Origin: Sclerodactyla briareus
Lineage: Eukaryota > Echinodermata > Holothuroidea > Dendrochirotida > Sclerodactylidae
Length of the DNA stretch: 64,000 nucleotides
NCBI GenBank assembly: GCA_026419785.1
Contig: JAODTK010003276.1
Location: 1-64,000 of the forward strand
Direction: 5' to 3'
The notes beneath the pieces were generated by a model. The model worked only from the letters and a program-made list of their open reading frames with translations. It ran no database searches and was not told the DNA's origin. Positions within the stretch are counted from its first letter, which is position 1. Each line of letters begins with the position of its first letter. The position numbers were made by a program, and so were the translations under genes. This document shows, in pieces, positions 22,301 through 34,450 of the stretch.

Positions 22301-24410
22301 ATCGAGTTAGCAAATGCTGAGCTTTACCTCGCATTTTTAGCCTACAACGCCTGGAGAAAAACGCCATTGCGCGCGAAAACACTTGACAATTATGCCTTTT
22401 TGGCTATTCGATTTGAAATTCGGGAACTCGGCATGAAGCATGGTAATCCTTCCACTTCGGCCCTAGTCGGATCGCAGATCTTTCACCTGGGGTCCGCACC
22501 TGAATTAGTGGACTTAAGACATTTCCAACAGATTATTTGTTTGGTTAGACACACATTGAATCAGTTTAGAGTCAAACAAAATCGGGCATGTCCGATTATT
22601 TTTTCCTTAACTGTCCGGACAAGTGGGGGGACAAACGATAATGATACTATCCCCCCCCCCCCTTATTGAAATGAGGGGGACATTCCCCCCCTTCCCCCGC
22701 CCCCACCCTGTTGACGCCCATGTTAGAATCTGTTTTCCAGTTTTTTTCCTCAGGCAGATCACCATGATTTAGAGCGTCACAATGAGTGAACAGATAGAGG
22801 GGCAATTCCCGGAGTTGCATGATTCATCATCAGCATCCTAAATTGGCAGATTGTTCAGTCTTAATTTCACAACATTAATGCAAATATCATCCGCCATCGC
22901 AAAAAAAAACCCGGCTCCCGATTCATTTCGATCAGAACAGGGGTAAAAATGCTTCTCTAACTAGCACTTCCCTGTGGCGGATGAGCTTGGAAAAGCGATC
23001 TAGTAATCGTTTTGGTTTTTCTCGAAATCAATTACATGGAAAATTGAAATGTGAAATATGATCACCTACTCTAGGCACTATATCAGGCACAGCCCTGCGA
23101 CGCCAGAGTCGTAAGTATCACAATCAAGCATGCCTCGAGTCCTTACAATAGCCTATGCACCCCTTCTCTATTACGACTTCACACATCATTCACCCGGGTC
23201 CGGCTTCTCGAGACAACCATCTAGGCATCAGCCACCATTGCTGAGGTTATTATCTCACATAGAATTGTTCGAGGTATATTCAATTGTTTTCTTTGTATTG
23301 GTGCCTGTGCTCCAAATAACCCGCAACTACTATGAACGAGTCCGACATGGAGCCTACTGAGGAATAAATGTCATTGAAAAAGAGAACTTCATGCTCTACC
23401 TTTGGAGCCAGATGGGTACCACTGACTTAGTCGGCCACAGTGTTGTCAATTTTTGATTTTCCATCGCGAATAACACTAGACGCTATATGGGATAGCACAC
23501 CACGCTTTACACCTGATATACGTCCGCCAGGATTCCCAATGGGGTCGAGATGTTCAAGAAAATAGAACCTTTGTGTTTCCCCCTCTTATCTTTATACCAA
23601 CTGGGAGTTTCCAGCCTCTTATGTTGGAACGTTCTGCCCTTGAACTGAAATTACGCATCTAACTGGTGCAACTTGGTGTATCATTTGCATGAATCTGACT
23701 GTACCATCCCATTTTTATTGCGACATATTTCCCTGCTTATTTGTGATATTTCATCCAGGCAGCCAGGGCAGTTATGTCAGAACATGCATATCCGCTAACT
23801 TCCAGCCGGCCGTCAGCTCGGAAATTTTGCTAGTCACGGTATTGTGGAATGCCATGAGTTGGTTGCTAGTTTCAAAACGTGGGTAGTGTTACCTGGTTAA
23901 AACTTGCCACTTGGGGTCAGGAAGAGAGTGAAATGTGGCTGTTTAAGGGGGGGGGGGGGGGTTGGATGGGGATTGGGGAGGGTGTAATGGCCGTGTGTCA
24001 CATCAAGTGTATGGCATGTGGGCTCTCCAATAGCGTCTTCATCTTTAGAGAAAATATGGCCAGGCTGGTGTGAGATTATTCAAATTTGAAAATAGAGATA
24101 TGGGGGCCGATTTTCGATTGGTTCTCACTGTTCGGTTTTTCAATCACCGCCGAAAATGCGATATTTTGGTCAATGGGACATTGGGTAATCAAGATGGAAA
24201 TTCCAGCTTTTTAATTGTTGATCATACTTTGAGTCGTTGACAGTGGATTGAAATAAGAATATATATCTGACTGGAACACTTCCGTGTAGGCCATCGTAAA
24301 TAACTTGAGTCCGCTCATATTTGCCTCAGACCACAAAGTCGACCCTAGTGCAAAAGGCCATTGTCCAATTCCAGTGCATGTATAAGCTTTCCAGGTCACG
24401 TGGACAGGTG
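22301..24410. other. Region without recognisable genes
   Basis: C and G homopolymer tracts occur at 22,651-22,663 and 23,947-23,961. Several 60-100 codon frames show no recognisable domain. Confidence 0.4.
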
Positions 24411-24515
24411 AGTGATTGTTTTTTTTTTTATCACTTGCTCTATTTTCTGCGTGATCCCGTTGATTTATACGGAACATGAACCATTCGATGAATGTTTTCA
24501 ATTTGGTGCAATTTC

Positions 24516-24594
24516 AGAGCCCCCGATACGATTTTTCCATACTATATTGGAGTTTCACCTCGATTACACTCCTTCGGGCAAAACTACTAGGGGA
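24516..24594 (+). CDS. Speculative internal exon
   Basis: The sequence ATTTCAG at about 24,510-24,516 looks like a splice acceptor, and GATGTAAGT at about 24,592-24,600 looks like a donor. The intervening ~79 bases are open and translate to a short segment beginning EPPIRFFHTILEF. No domain can be recognised from so few residues. The exon size is plausible, but both signals are common by chance. Confidence 0.12.
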
Positions 24595-24601
24595 TGTAAG
24601 T

Positions 24602-26350
24602 GACCTGTCCACTGTCCATTCCAGCGAAGAAAGGAGCAGTGTTCTATGAACTCACATATTATTCACTAATACTTACGTGGATAAAATTAGTCACAGGCTC
24701 GGCCTCATATCGAAATCCCCTATCAACCCGCAGCTACAACAACACTGATGTGATACTATAGTGGGATTTTTTTTATCTTTCTCCTTTCTGAGGGGTTTAA
24801 CGAAATAATACTAATCAGAATAATTGTTAATTAATTTAAATAAAGCCCAGTGTTGTAGGACAGGGGTAATATTTTGTATGACGATTAAGGTCTAGCTCTG
24901 CTTTTTTCGTGTATTTCTGAGCTGTTTAAAGTCTTTGCTTGTCGTTGCTTTGTCATTGCTTTGTTGTAAATTTGGTATGTTCTGTTGTTGTTGAGGGCCC
25001 GATGAAAAACGTTGATTCTGCAGTCCACGATAGGGCTACCCGGGTAAAATATGCAATACAAAACAAATGTGATGAAGAACGTAAGACACCCAAGACACCT
25101 AAAAATCCCGGTCACCTGTAACAATAATGATAAACTATATCGTGTCCATAAACTTTGGAGTGGTTCACACTTCGGTAGTTCTCACACTAGCGGTAAACGC
25201 CCACGATAACAGCAGCTCGTAGAAACTGGAGCGATAGATTAGTGTTGTCGCCTGGATTGGTATAAACTTGAAACGATTTTCATAGTTCATGTCTATGGTT
25301 TTACGGGATCATTACGCGTTTTTGCATCGTTATCGTCCCCGTGTGACCGGCCCCACTGGGCCTGTTATGAGGCATGAGTAATTTTTTCGATCTTTCGATC
25401 CTTTCGATATCGTGTATTTGTTATCGGAGTGACGGCGCCTTTAGGCCTACCAGGCGGCCAATCATCACGTGTCTGATCTCAACGAAGGCAATGGTATCCG
25501 AGTCTTTCTTTTAATGGCATGTTTTCTCTCTTGTTTTAACGAAGTTTAATTTCTAATTCGACGCACGATTGCAATTTTTGAAAATATGCCCTCCATGTGA
25601 GATATGGTAGAGTTCGTAAACCCAGGAGCGCAGGATTTACCAGAAGAGTGACTTCACTATAGTGAATACTTCAATACTTCTCAAAAGATTTATCTCTGAG
25701 ATGTATCCCGATTTTTCTCTTAGGAACACGCCCTATCAATGTAGAGCTAGTTGTCGATCCAGACACGTACCAGTGGGGAGAATGGTGGGGCAAGGTTGAA
25801 TGTGTCTCAATTTCCCAAAGCTTGTGTGGAAATTTTATTGTTAAAAAAGTGAAACACGTAAGAGGTATTTGAGAGGCCATAGTACGGGCTGGATTTATGT
25901 CAGGACGACCACCCTTTTGCATCGCAGCCTAGGCTTCCGATACCGCAATATCCTCAAAAAAGAGGACTCTTATTTCCCCCAGGAGGCAATCAGCGATCAC
26001 GAACCCGTGTTTTTGGCCAGGCTAGTCAACTAGGGTCTACACGGTCCTGTTCCTGTCGTTTTGATTGAAAACAGTTCCTACTACTACTGCTGTTGAAGGT
26101 AATTATCAATGTCTCCTAATTCCCTGCTATATATACACAGGAAGCTTGATTGAGGTATCCGACACGACAGGGACAATCCCAGGAAATCTCCTTTACATCT
26201 ATTATATCGCTGTTTTATCTGCTAATTGTTGATCAATTTAAACCCTCAGAGGGCACATCAGTGGCTGATGGATGTAATTACCACGCGTGTCCTAATAACA
26301 TATCGTTAAGGCTGAAATAGGGCTTCACTACCTGTAACCAGATACGACGC
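24602..26350. other. Region without recognisable genes
   Basis: A+T-rich. Contains a TTCGATCTTTCGATCCTTTC-like short direct repeat at 25,384-25,410. No gene recognised. Confidence 0.4.
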
Positions 26351-26353
26351 TGC

Positions 26354-26807
26354 GGTGGCTTAGTCTTGTGTTAAGACGATGATTTTTGATATTCCCGATT
26401 ACACGCTGCTTAGTTTATGGTCATCACTTCGCGGAATGTCCCTGCAGTGCGCTATCATACATTTTGTGTTTGTATCTGTATCATCTTTTCCAAATTGCCT
26501 CTACTCCAATATATGGAGGGAGCCATCACAACACTGATAGGGACCCACCCACCGCTCCGGAGATTCAATATGTCCGTGTAATGGTTGGACTGTATTAGCT
26601 GTTTTACCCCAGCCGGCATCGTGACTTGCTTTCACAGTTTGACAATTCTAAACGGAATTCCTCTCACATGAACACGCCCCATTTTGTAATTTAGACAACC
26701 GATTATCTCAGCACAGTCGGGCTGCATATTTTTTGTGTTACAGATAAGAACGATCCAGCTCCAAGAATGCGCTAAACATAATCGTCTTAACGCAAGACTC
26801 ACGGTGG
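26354..26807. repeat. Inverted repeat pair ~420 bp apart
   Basis: AGTCTTGTGTTAAGACGATGA (first 20 bases at 26,362-26,381) is mirrored by a near-identical stretch on the minus strand at 26,779-26,800, with two differences in 21 positions. Each contains the inner palindrome GTCTT..AAGAC. The pair could be the ends of a small non-autonomous element. I find no target duplication. Confidence 0.45.
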
Positions 26808-27965
26808 CCTCGAGACGGGGTAGTGAGGAATTCGCCATGTGGGTGATTTATGGCCGTTCACTGCGTGCGCTTTTGCCTTGTAGATTTGGGCATCTGGGGT
26901 TGTGGTGATGTTCAGGCCCTATTCTAAAGTCTGGTCGCTTGCTCGGAGGAGGTAAAATCGTGGTGAATGTACTTGGTTCCGTCCATGCTGAACACCCATG
27001 GCTTCAGTGTGTGAGTCAAATCTCTCCGAAGTCCTCGAGTTTCCTATGTAATTTGGAGTCTTTAGCACCCGTAAATACTTGCATTGGACTTTGGTCCAAT
27101 TACTGCCATGAGTGTGGTTTTATTGTCTATCGTGTTCCCTCCGTGTGTCATCCGTTCACACTACTCTCATTCCAGCAATCATAGACCTTAGTAGTCAGAA
27201 TAGGGATTGAACGACTCCTTCCATCAGTAACCCCTTTCAGGTTGGAATAAAAGCTTTGTCTCTTTGGAATTACAATGGCTTATCATGCAGTGAACCGCCC
27301 AGGACCATCACACAAAACCGCACACGGCAGGGATTCGCAGTTCCGTACTTGCAGCACAATTCAACCATTTTTTGTGTGTGGGTCGGCCTGCTCAGTCTCA
27401 TTCCACTCGTCTAATACAATCTGCGGATCATGTCAAATCAAATTTTATTCGCTGTATGCTATACGGTAGCCATTACCTCTACAATTTTCGGAAGCGAAAC
27501 CGGCAAATTTAGTGAAGGTTTAACTTTCCTTTTTTCCCGCTTCCCGTTAACTCCCGATAGGGCCTGAAGGAACAGACCGCCCGGGTAGTTCAACTAGATT
27601 TGGGTATCTGGTGGCTGTCCCTGCACAACGTGAGACGTCAGTTTCCCTGCTGGCCGGACATTGGAATGTTTTATGGGCAGAAATTTATTATGGGTTAATC
27701 AAATAATTTATGGAATATTGTTTCGTTTTACCAAAATTGTTATTTGAGAAGGGATTAGAGGTCCAACAAACTTCCGGGTACTTGTCTTCCTCGCCTTGCG
27801 GTTTCCGTTCCTCCGTAGTTTTGCTGTTCATTCACTGAATGTTTGAATTGGTAAGCTGTTGTTGCTGTTCAATTTGCAAGCGTCGGCTGACAGTTATAGT
27901 GTTGTTGTTTTACTAAGTTATCATTTCGCAACCCACGACAAATAGTCGCTCCTGCGTTGCGACTT
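26808..27965. other. Region without recognisable genes
   Basis: No shared repeat or recognisable gene. Short frames at 26,939-27,184 and 27,275-27,469 show no known domain. Confidence 0.4.
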
Positions 27966-27969
27966 CGGA

Positions 27970-28130
27970 TCATATCTGTACTGGTGTCATATCCTCGGTC
28001 CTTATGTTTTTATCTGGCTGGGATTTCAGGTCTGTGGCTGTCGGACTAGTAGTACTTGGAATATTGGAGGTTTCTGGTCCCGCCTGGAACCCGGAGGCTG
28101 TAAGGACGCAGATTATGATAGAAAATTTCT
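27970..28130 (-). CDS. Uncertain coding-like segment
   Basis: The 3' part of a 101-codon minus-strand frame reads as a polar, Ser/Thr/Pro-rich chain (TASGFQAGPETSNIPSTTSP and onward) ending at a stop. The upstream part is Lys-rich only because of an A-rich tract (28,120-28,190). Composition resembles a disordered linker or a retrotransposon ORF1. I do not recognise it. Confidence 0.12.
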
Positions 28131-28720
28131 TTTTTCCTTTTTTTTTCTGCTTACTTTTTTTTTTTCCTTTTTCTCTTTTCTTCCAAGAGCGGTTATATCG
28201 CTCACCAATCAGGAACACTGCCTGGCGACCTTTGTTTTGGGACCGCGTGCGCCCGTTACTACATAACAGACCCACGGTATATCGACACCGATACTACTTG
28301 GATTGACATTGAACGCTACTATAAGTTAATTTCTAAATGTGTTCAATTGTTATGTGTCTGTGTTTCATTCCTTTAGCAAACAGGTGGGATTGCCTACTCC
28401 GCTTGCTGGTTTTTAACATACTTCATGTAGAGCATTCCTCCTGCCAGCATGGCGCAATATGTTTTATGATGAAAATTGATCCAGCGAGGCCGTCTAAGAG
28501 GTTTTTTATTTTTTTTATTTTGCTTTTATGGTGTGTCTGCTGTTTGTTCCACCTATTAGGCGTTTTTCTATAAATTCGATTTTTGATGGTTATAGAATCA
28601 AGTGAACTCATGCCATGAATGAGAAAATATTCCGTTCGTGTTAACCAGACTGTTACTATTGAAACTTTAAATGGCAACATATTGGAAAGGATACTAGGTG
28701 TTTACAAACTCCACCTGTGG

Positions 28721-28918
28721 TCACTGTGGTCTGTATCGTGCGAGTTTGATGTGAGTATGAGCGGCGTCGCGAGGAACGGCTCTTGACCTCTGGTTTGACA
28801 TAGGTTTGTGGGTACCATCAGAAAGTTGGGCGGATGGGTCGGATCCCGGCTTTGGCGGAGTAGGCTGGGCGGTTGACATGGCGTCATTCTTTTGTTTTTG
28901 TACTCGCCGCTTTCCCAT
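28721..28918 (-). CDS. Uncertain 65-codon polar frame
   Basis: The minus-strand product starts MGKRRVQKQKND and continues STAQPTPPKPGSDPSAQLSD, basic then Pro/Ser-rich, like a disordered region or the N-terminal part of a LINE ORF1. It shares its general style with the segment at 27,970-28,130 on the same strand, which could mean one decayed element. No domain is recognised, there is no upstream regulatory evidence, and a 61-codon plus-strand frame overlaps it. Confidence 0.15.
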   Translation of the reverse strand: MGKRRVQKQKNDAMSTAQPTPPKPGSDPSAQLSDGTHKPMSNQRSRAVPRDAAHTHIKLARYRPQ

Positions 28919-28989
28919 TACTTCTCAATTTGTTCGTTCGCGACTCTGTGACTGTCGGCAACATTACCAGATATTTCCAGGTCGGCTTT

Positions 28990-30240
28990 AGGGGGTCGTC
29001 ATGGGATTGGCGGTGAGTGGTTGGGGTGGTTTGGGGGGAGGGGGGGGGTCTGCGACACCCCGGTGATCAACACAAAATTCCGCACAGAAAAACCACACGC
29101 GCACAAAGCTTAACACTACTGCCCTCACACACCTGTCACAGCAAGTTGCACAGCAGCATAATTTCGAGACAAGTTATGTGAAAATGGGTAAATAGCGTAT
29201 GGGTGCCCATATCGGCCATAAACCAGTCGCGTCGCCAGGAATTCAGTTGAGGGCGAGGGGTGGGGGGCAGAGTGTTCAAAGGGTGTCCCCACCCTCTCAG
29301 GAGTTAAGGTAAACTAAGGGTCCCAGCTGCAATCTGGTGCTCTTATCTATAGGCAACACATATATATCTTATAACAACACATCGGTATGGACGCGGTTAA
29401 TCCGGACGACAGTGGAGGCCATTCAGAGGTCGAGTTATGTAATTGATTTGACAAATATTGGAAAAAACTATATAACTTCGGTCCCATCAAAAGGGAAGGT
29501 CGACTGGGATCAGTTGTATCTGACATTGTGCAACTTGATACTTAATTTCATTCATTAACAAAAGTTGCACAATTGCACCACTACATTTTGTGCGTCCAAT
29601 GGAGAACAAAATTAGGGACTTTTCTTCAGTTGGTTAGTTGGTCAGCGAAATTTGGTGGATGTTGGAAATACTTGAAAATATTCACAGAGGTCGAAGAGGC
29701 GTTCTAGACAATCGGTATATGGCATTTCTATTTTTAAATGATTTTTGAAGACAATGATTATAACTGTCCAACGTGATCAGGTGATCAGTATACCGTTTCC
29801 GAAACTATACGTTCTAGTTAATGAGCGCTAAGTGCACAAGACAGCTGGCTCCAGTTTATTTGATCAAGCCGGTAATTATAATTAGGGCCGTAGGCCTGAT
29901 ATGAAACTGTTGTTTAACATAGCCGATTTTTGGACTTTGTTAATAGTAGTCGTGTGGGCTGGTAACGCCGGTTATTTGTTATAGATGCGTGCCGTGCACC
30001 GAAAAGACAATAAACGCCCAGCGCTGTTTGACATAATTCCCGCCGGACTTTCCCCGGAAAACACTATTTAACCGGCTCTCTCTTTGAAACGATAGAGACA
30101 CAGAGGCCTAACTGAAGTACGCGGGCATGGTCTCGGTATGTGCACATGCAGTAGGCCTATATAGTTCCAGTTCAGGTAACATTCATTGTTATATTTTTTT
30201 TATTAGTTTCTATTCATTACATTAAAAATTCATATAATAG
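28990..30240. other. Region without recognisable genes
   Basis: G-rich at 29,010-29,050, otherwise A+T-rich. No gene or shared repeat found. Confidence 0.4.
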
Positions 30241-30260
30241 CGTAGAGGTCGGAAAGTACC

Positions 30261-30368
30261 ATGTGTGTGCGTATGTGTGTCGGTGTGTGGTTCGTGCGTG
30301 CGTGTTCGTGCGTGTGCGTGTTCATGTGAGTGCGCGCGTGCGGTGGTGTTTGGTGTTTGTGTGCGCTC
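30261..30368. repeat. (GT)n-rich tract
   Basis: Imperfect GT/GC alternation. An overlapping 110-codon Val/Cys/Arg-rich frame is a microsatellite translation. Confidence 0.85.
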
Positions 30369-30687
30369 GCGTTGTCTATCTGTCTGTTCTAGTCGCCGAG
30401 TGTCACAGAGATAGAGATCGGAAAGTAGCCACGTGTGCGCGCGTATATGTTAGTGCGTTTGTGACTCCCTTTATAAACACGATACGTGTGAACAGTGTTC
30501 CTCGAGTTTCAATTTACCCTAGTTACCGTCTTCATATTTCCAGTATTTGTCTCGGTTTACTCAGTTGCCTATTCAACAACTTACGAAAACAATGAGCGTA
30601 ATTCCTAACACTGTGGGTGAATCCACAGTTCAGAACATTCTTTTGTCTTCCAGGTTCTCGTATCGTATTTACGAAGTGGATCACAAA

Positions 30688-30738
30688 CGCGCGCGCGCGC
30701 ACAACACACACAACACACACCAAATACACACACACAAA
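30688..30738. repeat. (GC)n(CA)n tract
   Basis: GCGCGCGCGC followed by CACA-rich repeats, in inverted orientation to the GT tract at 30,261. Sequence next to it (ATACGATAC...GTTTGTGA on the minus strand) resembles 30,455-30,490, so the two tracts may be arms of an imperfect inverted duplication. Confidence 0.8.
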
Positions 30739-30929
30739 TGCGACAAAATATGACGTAATGGTATTTTTTTTTTTTTTAACACAAAGTGAATGAGAAGGGG
30801 AAACCCATAATTGCCTAAAAGAAAAGGCAACCCCCAAGCACAAGAAAACTAAAAGAAAGAGGAAGATCAGGGGCTTGTGATTTACTCTGAACCGTTGAGG
30901 TCAAAATCAGGAGGAAATACCATCCCGAG

Positions 30930-32370
30930 GAAGCCTATTCATGGCACGCGAAGTGCGAGGAAAAAGGAGCGAGCATAGGTTTCGGTGCGATGACGTGGGA
31001 AGATGCAACCGAAACGGGTGGCTGGAAGAAGAAAGAGCGAGGTATGGGAGTAACTCGAGTAAAGGAGGAACACATCCCAAGCTCAGAAGAACATTGACCA
31101 TAAAAGTTAAACGTAAAAGGAGGCAAGAGAGATGATACCAGATCTGCGATGGGATAGAGATTCAAGTGAGGAAGTGAGATGCTCATCGTTGATGAGACGA
31201 ATGGCATTCTCTGAATCGATCCAGGACACTGAGAGAGGATGGCGAAGCTACACCCCAAATATGGAACCATTCCATTAGGCAGCGAATTTGGGCTTTGTAA
31301 AGCAGTAAAGCTGTTGGGGTGAAGTATTGCTTGTGCGGAATAAGAAGCCCAAATTTCTAGAAGCCTTAGTAGCGATAGACTTGATAGGTGGAGTTCCAGG
31401 ACAGGGTGTTGCTGATTTCCATACCAAGGATATTAAGAGAGGTAGACGGGGATCTGTCAGCCATGAACATAGCTGGTGCATTCAGAAAAACGCGACCAGA
31501 AGAAATCAGCACAGGTTCTGAGTTTTAGATTGGTTGAAGGTAACCAGAATTAGCAGTGCCCCAGTTCAAAATAGAATGAAGTTCATTGTCAGCTGATGAG
31601 CAACAGGGGAAAAAGGGTGTAGGACAAAATCGTCCGCTTCCGGGGGCGAGGAAGCACAGGAGTGGTGAAGGGTAGAATTATCAGCAAATGAGTGAATACT
31701 ATAGGGGGTAGAGCTAAGAAGATCAATGATAAAAACGAGAAAGAGTGTTAGGAGAGAAAAAACAACTTGAGGAACACCAGCATTGATACGGAAGGTCTCG
31801 AGAGAGCACATCAACCCTAACAGAGATAGAGGGACCGGTCCAGAAACTGGCAGTCAAGAGGTTAGAAGGGGCTGAAACCAAATGAAATTAATTTGGCAAA
31901 GGAGTCCGGCGTGCCAAACACGGTCAAGGCCTTAGAGATATCAAGGGCAATAGCCCGACTTTCACCGAAAAACTCTAATTGGCTTGGGTCCCACTGATTG
32001 GTGACAAAGATAGTAGGTCCCCATTAGATCGACCATGCCGGGAAAACCCATACTGGTGGTCACGATGAGAAGTGAAAATAAAGACGTTCACAAAACATGC
32101 TGGTTACTATAGTTTCTTAACTTTGGAGAGGGAGCCGAGGGTGATGGCAAAAAAAAATGTCGGGGGGGCCCACCCTTTGGAATTGGATGGGGTTGGATTT
32201 ATTCTGTCCACCCTTTGTAGGGACACTGGGAAGACATGAGCATGTTTTCCACACAGAAGGGTCCGCATCCCATAGAATAAACAAAGGCGGTTTAAGGTAA
32301 AGTTGACTAAGGGATAGGCGCATAGTTCTGGGGGCACACGTCAGGAGGACTATAGGAGGAATTGCCATTC
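30930..32370 (-). pseudogene. LINE reverse transcriptase and C-terminal tail, frameshifted
   Basis: The RT begins with a GNSSYSPPD/IPPIVLL segment (about 32,365). The motif-A region LDISKAL then DRVWHAGLL lies at about 31,950-31,900, split by a one-base shift. FRINAGVPQ (about 31,792-31,766) is the motif-B loop. SIHSFADNSTLHH (about 31,705-31,667) is motif C, where the family has FADD, so the second catalytic Asp is Asn. Next come ASRNLGFLFRTSNTSPQQLY (about 31,372-31,313), VPYLGCSF where the family has PYMEYCS.. (31,268), and the SSELG...SSSHPF..LP.... RTSRAMNRLP tail (about 31,095-30,930). The motif-C change plus indels make it inactive. Confidence 0.85.
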
Positions 32371-32989
32371 AGGACAGATGCTTTATTAAGTCTTAAACTA
32401 TTGAGTGTTGGCGGACCATGCGAGTATGAAAAACAAAACATCCAAGTCGTTCACAAAAGCAGGCCAAAAATGGAAGGAGGATGAGCATCTGTGTTCCAGT
32501 GGAATTATAAGAGAATAGCTCGGAAAAGATTAGCTTTAGAGGTTGCCATCACTAGCCAAAGAGCCATCAGGCTTGACCAGAGGAGGAATTTGGAAGTACA
32601 GAAATTCTGGGTCACAGATTTGGCCAGCGAACCCAAAATGAACGACTACCAGAAGGGCAGGATGAAAGCCCATTAGCCACACGTGAAATGAAAGAAGTTT
32701 TTTGCCTCATCGATAGTCTCAGACACACATTAGAGCAGTAACATAGGCTTGACGGGAATCAGGTGAAGGAGAAGGTAGCAAGCTCGATAAAGTCGGTTCT
32801 TCTCCAGGACGGCAGTAGTACATTGAGGGTTGAACCATGAAGGTGATGAAGAGGAGCAGTGGGATCTTAAAGTGGTAGGGAATAAAGGTGTTCATTCTTA
32901 AAAGAATAATTTCCGAAATAGAAGAAGCAGAGGTAGAGGGGTCATCTGAGGAGGTAGTTCCTACCAAGGGAAGACTGAAAAAAAAAAAT

Positions 32990-33925
32990 CCCCGAAGACC
33001 CAACCAGTCAGCTTGGAGTAGTTCCGAGTTTCTGCCTTTGGAGGGGAGCTTGCATATAGGAGTTAGATTGATGAGACAGGGTAATGAGGCAATGGTCAAG
33101 GAGCCAAATCGGGGGCAGAGGACAGAGACAGTTGCTGGATTGTAAATAAGGGGCTCTTGAGTTAGTGGAGAAAGAGATGACCAACAAGTTAGCAGAGTCG
33201 AAGGCCACGATCTGGGTACGGGTGGAGAATTGAGAGCTGCTGGGTGAGACCATTGGTATAGCAAAGACTCAGCTTCGACACCAGCTTATCAGAGCCGGTA
33301 GGTTTAGAGGTATGAGCCATTTCTGCCGTAATGCACCATTGAAATCACCCGGATAGCAATTTCAAGTCGTATTCGTTGAATAGTAATTCAACAGCAGAGG
33401 TGAGATGCGGAATAGAGCCTCTGATTATTACAATTGGGCGAACCGGTAGAAACACAACCGAACACCTTAGTCAAGAGAGGAAGAGAGACTTGAGCCAGAA
33501 AGTTGAAAGTCGTCCAACAGAGAATCAAATTCAGGAAAGGCGGCTGGACCGGGATGCTTTGGAGTGGACAAAGGCGCACACCCAGCATTAAAATGAAAAC
33601 AATCATGAAGATATAGTTGGGACACTGGCGATGGTATTGAACAAGAAGGGGTTGAACTTTAATCTGGTTTCAGTTTTAAAAAAAGTAATGAGGATGGTGA
33701 GCATGAGGCGTTGGGGACGTGGTTGAGATTGCGGTGGAGACCAAGTATATTCGCGAAAGAGAAAGAAAAAAGAGAACAGATGTCACGGAGGGGCTGCAGT
33801 AGGTGGAGATAGCAAGAAAAACCACTGTAAGGTATTGTGTAGAAGGGGAGACAAGGTAGGGCAAGTGAAAAACCCACGGCATCGACAAAACACCAACAAA
33901 GACTAATTCGGACGAGCAAGGACCT
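32990..33925 (-). pseudogene. LINE endonuclease (APE-type) domain, frameshifted
   Basis: From right to left on the minus strand, successive frames give an N-terminal segment (NILGLHRNLNHVPN, near 33,755) where this group has GLR.NL..V...L. Next comes GVCAFVHSK (about 33,580-33,550), then DFNG-type and SNGLTQQ stretches (about 33,360-33,240), then LCPRFGSLTIASLPCLINLT, where the family has a SDH motif ahead of LITLS (about 33,115-33,060). The order matches the apurinic-endonuclease-like domain that nicks target DNA. Frameshifts and the incomplete SDH motif mean it is not functional as read. Confidence 0.65.
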
Positions 33926-34450
33926 CGAGGGGCACCCGAAAACACCGAACTAGGGTGACACCTAGTCGGGAAAATGCAGGAGGGTGCTCGGGATTTAACG
34001 CCAGATGAAAAGGCACCTCCCAGGCGATTACCCCGGGGTCGGGCATCTGCACATCTGACGGCAGCCTGCAGCGCACCCGACAAAACTCCAACATGTATCC
34101 TCAGCCCAAGAAAAAGAAAACATGGTATCAAGGCGAAAACCGGGGTTAAAAAACACAGGACCTTCCAGGGTCCTCAGAAGAACGGCAACCGACCCGAGGA
34201 GCGGAATGATGCAAATGTTCCAGGCAAAGAGGGTCCTGAACACGCATAGAGCATTCACTGAAGGCACCAAAGGGGCTCAGCTGTGGTACCTCCCCGGGCG
34301 GCCAACAAGAGTTGCCTACCACCGTATGCACAACAACTCGACAAGAAAATCGCTATACGGAGTTTTGAATTCTGTTTAAATAAAAAGTATGACGTTTATT
34401 TCGAAATTCGGATCTATTGAAAAGGATCCCTATGGTCTGATGGTCGTCTA

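Larger units (their letters stand above)
30764..34385 (-). mobile_element. Non-LTR retrotransposon (LINE), near full-length minus-strand copy
   Basis: A poly(T) run at 30,764-30,777, read as poly(A) on the minus strand, marks the 3' end. From right to left come a 5' or ORF1-like part (about 34,385-33,930), an endonuclease domain (about 33,920-32,990), a linker (about 32,960-32,650), the reverse transcriptase (about 32,370-31,560) and the post-RT tail (about 31,480-30,930). Frames change many times, but residues in successive frames join into one LINE polyprotein. TATGACGT occurs just outside both ends (30,749-30,756 and 34,388-34,395), a possible target-site duplication. I leave the clade open within the jockey/I-type group. 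Confidence 0.85.

Noticed and set aside
25180..25350. Possible third copy of the 56.4 kb inverted-repeat element (GTTCACACTTCGG, ATCGTTATCGTC)
   Set aside because: Only short shared words, no ordered alignment.
30263..30595. 110-codon Val/Cys/Arg-rich frame
   Set aside because: It is produced by the GT-rich microsatellite.
32719..33264. 181-codon minus-strand frame as a host gene
   Set aside because: It joins with neighbouring frames into a LINE endonuclease and linker.
34146..34385. Small frames on both strands as separate genes
   Set aside because: They lie within the 5' part of the antisense LINE and show no independent features.
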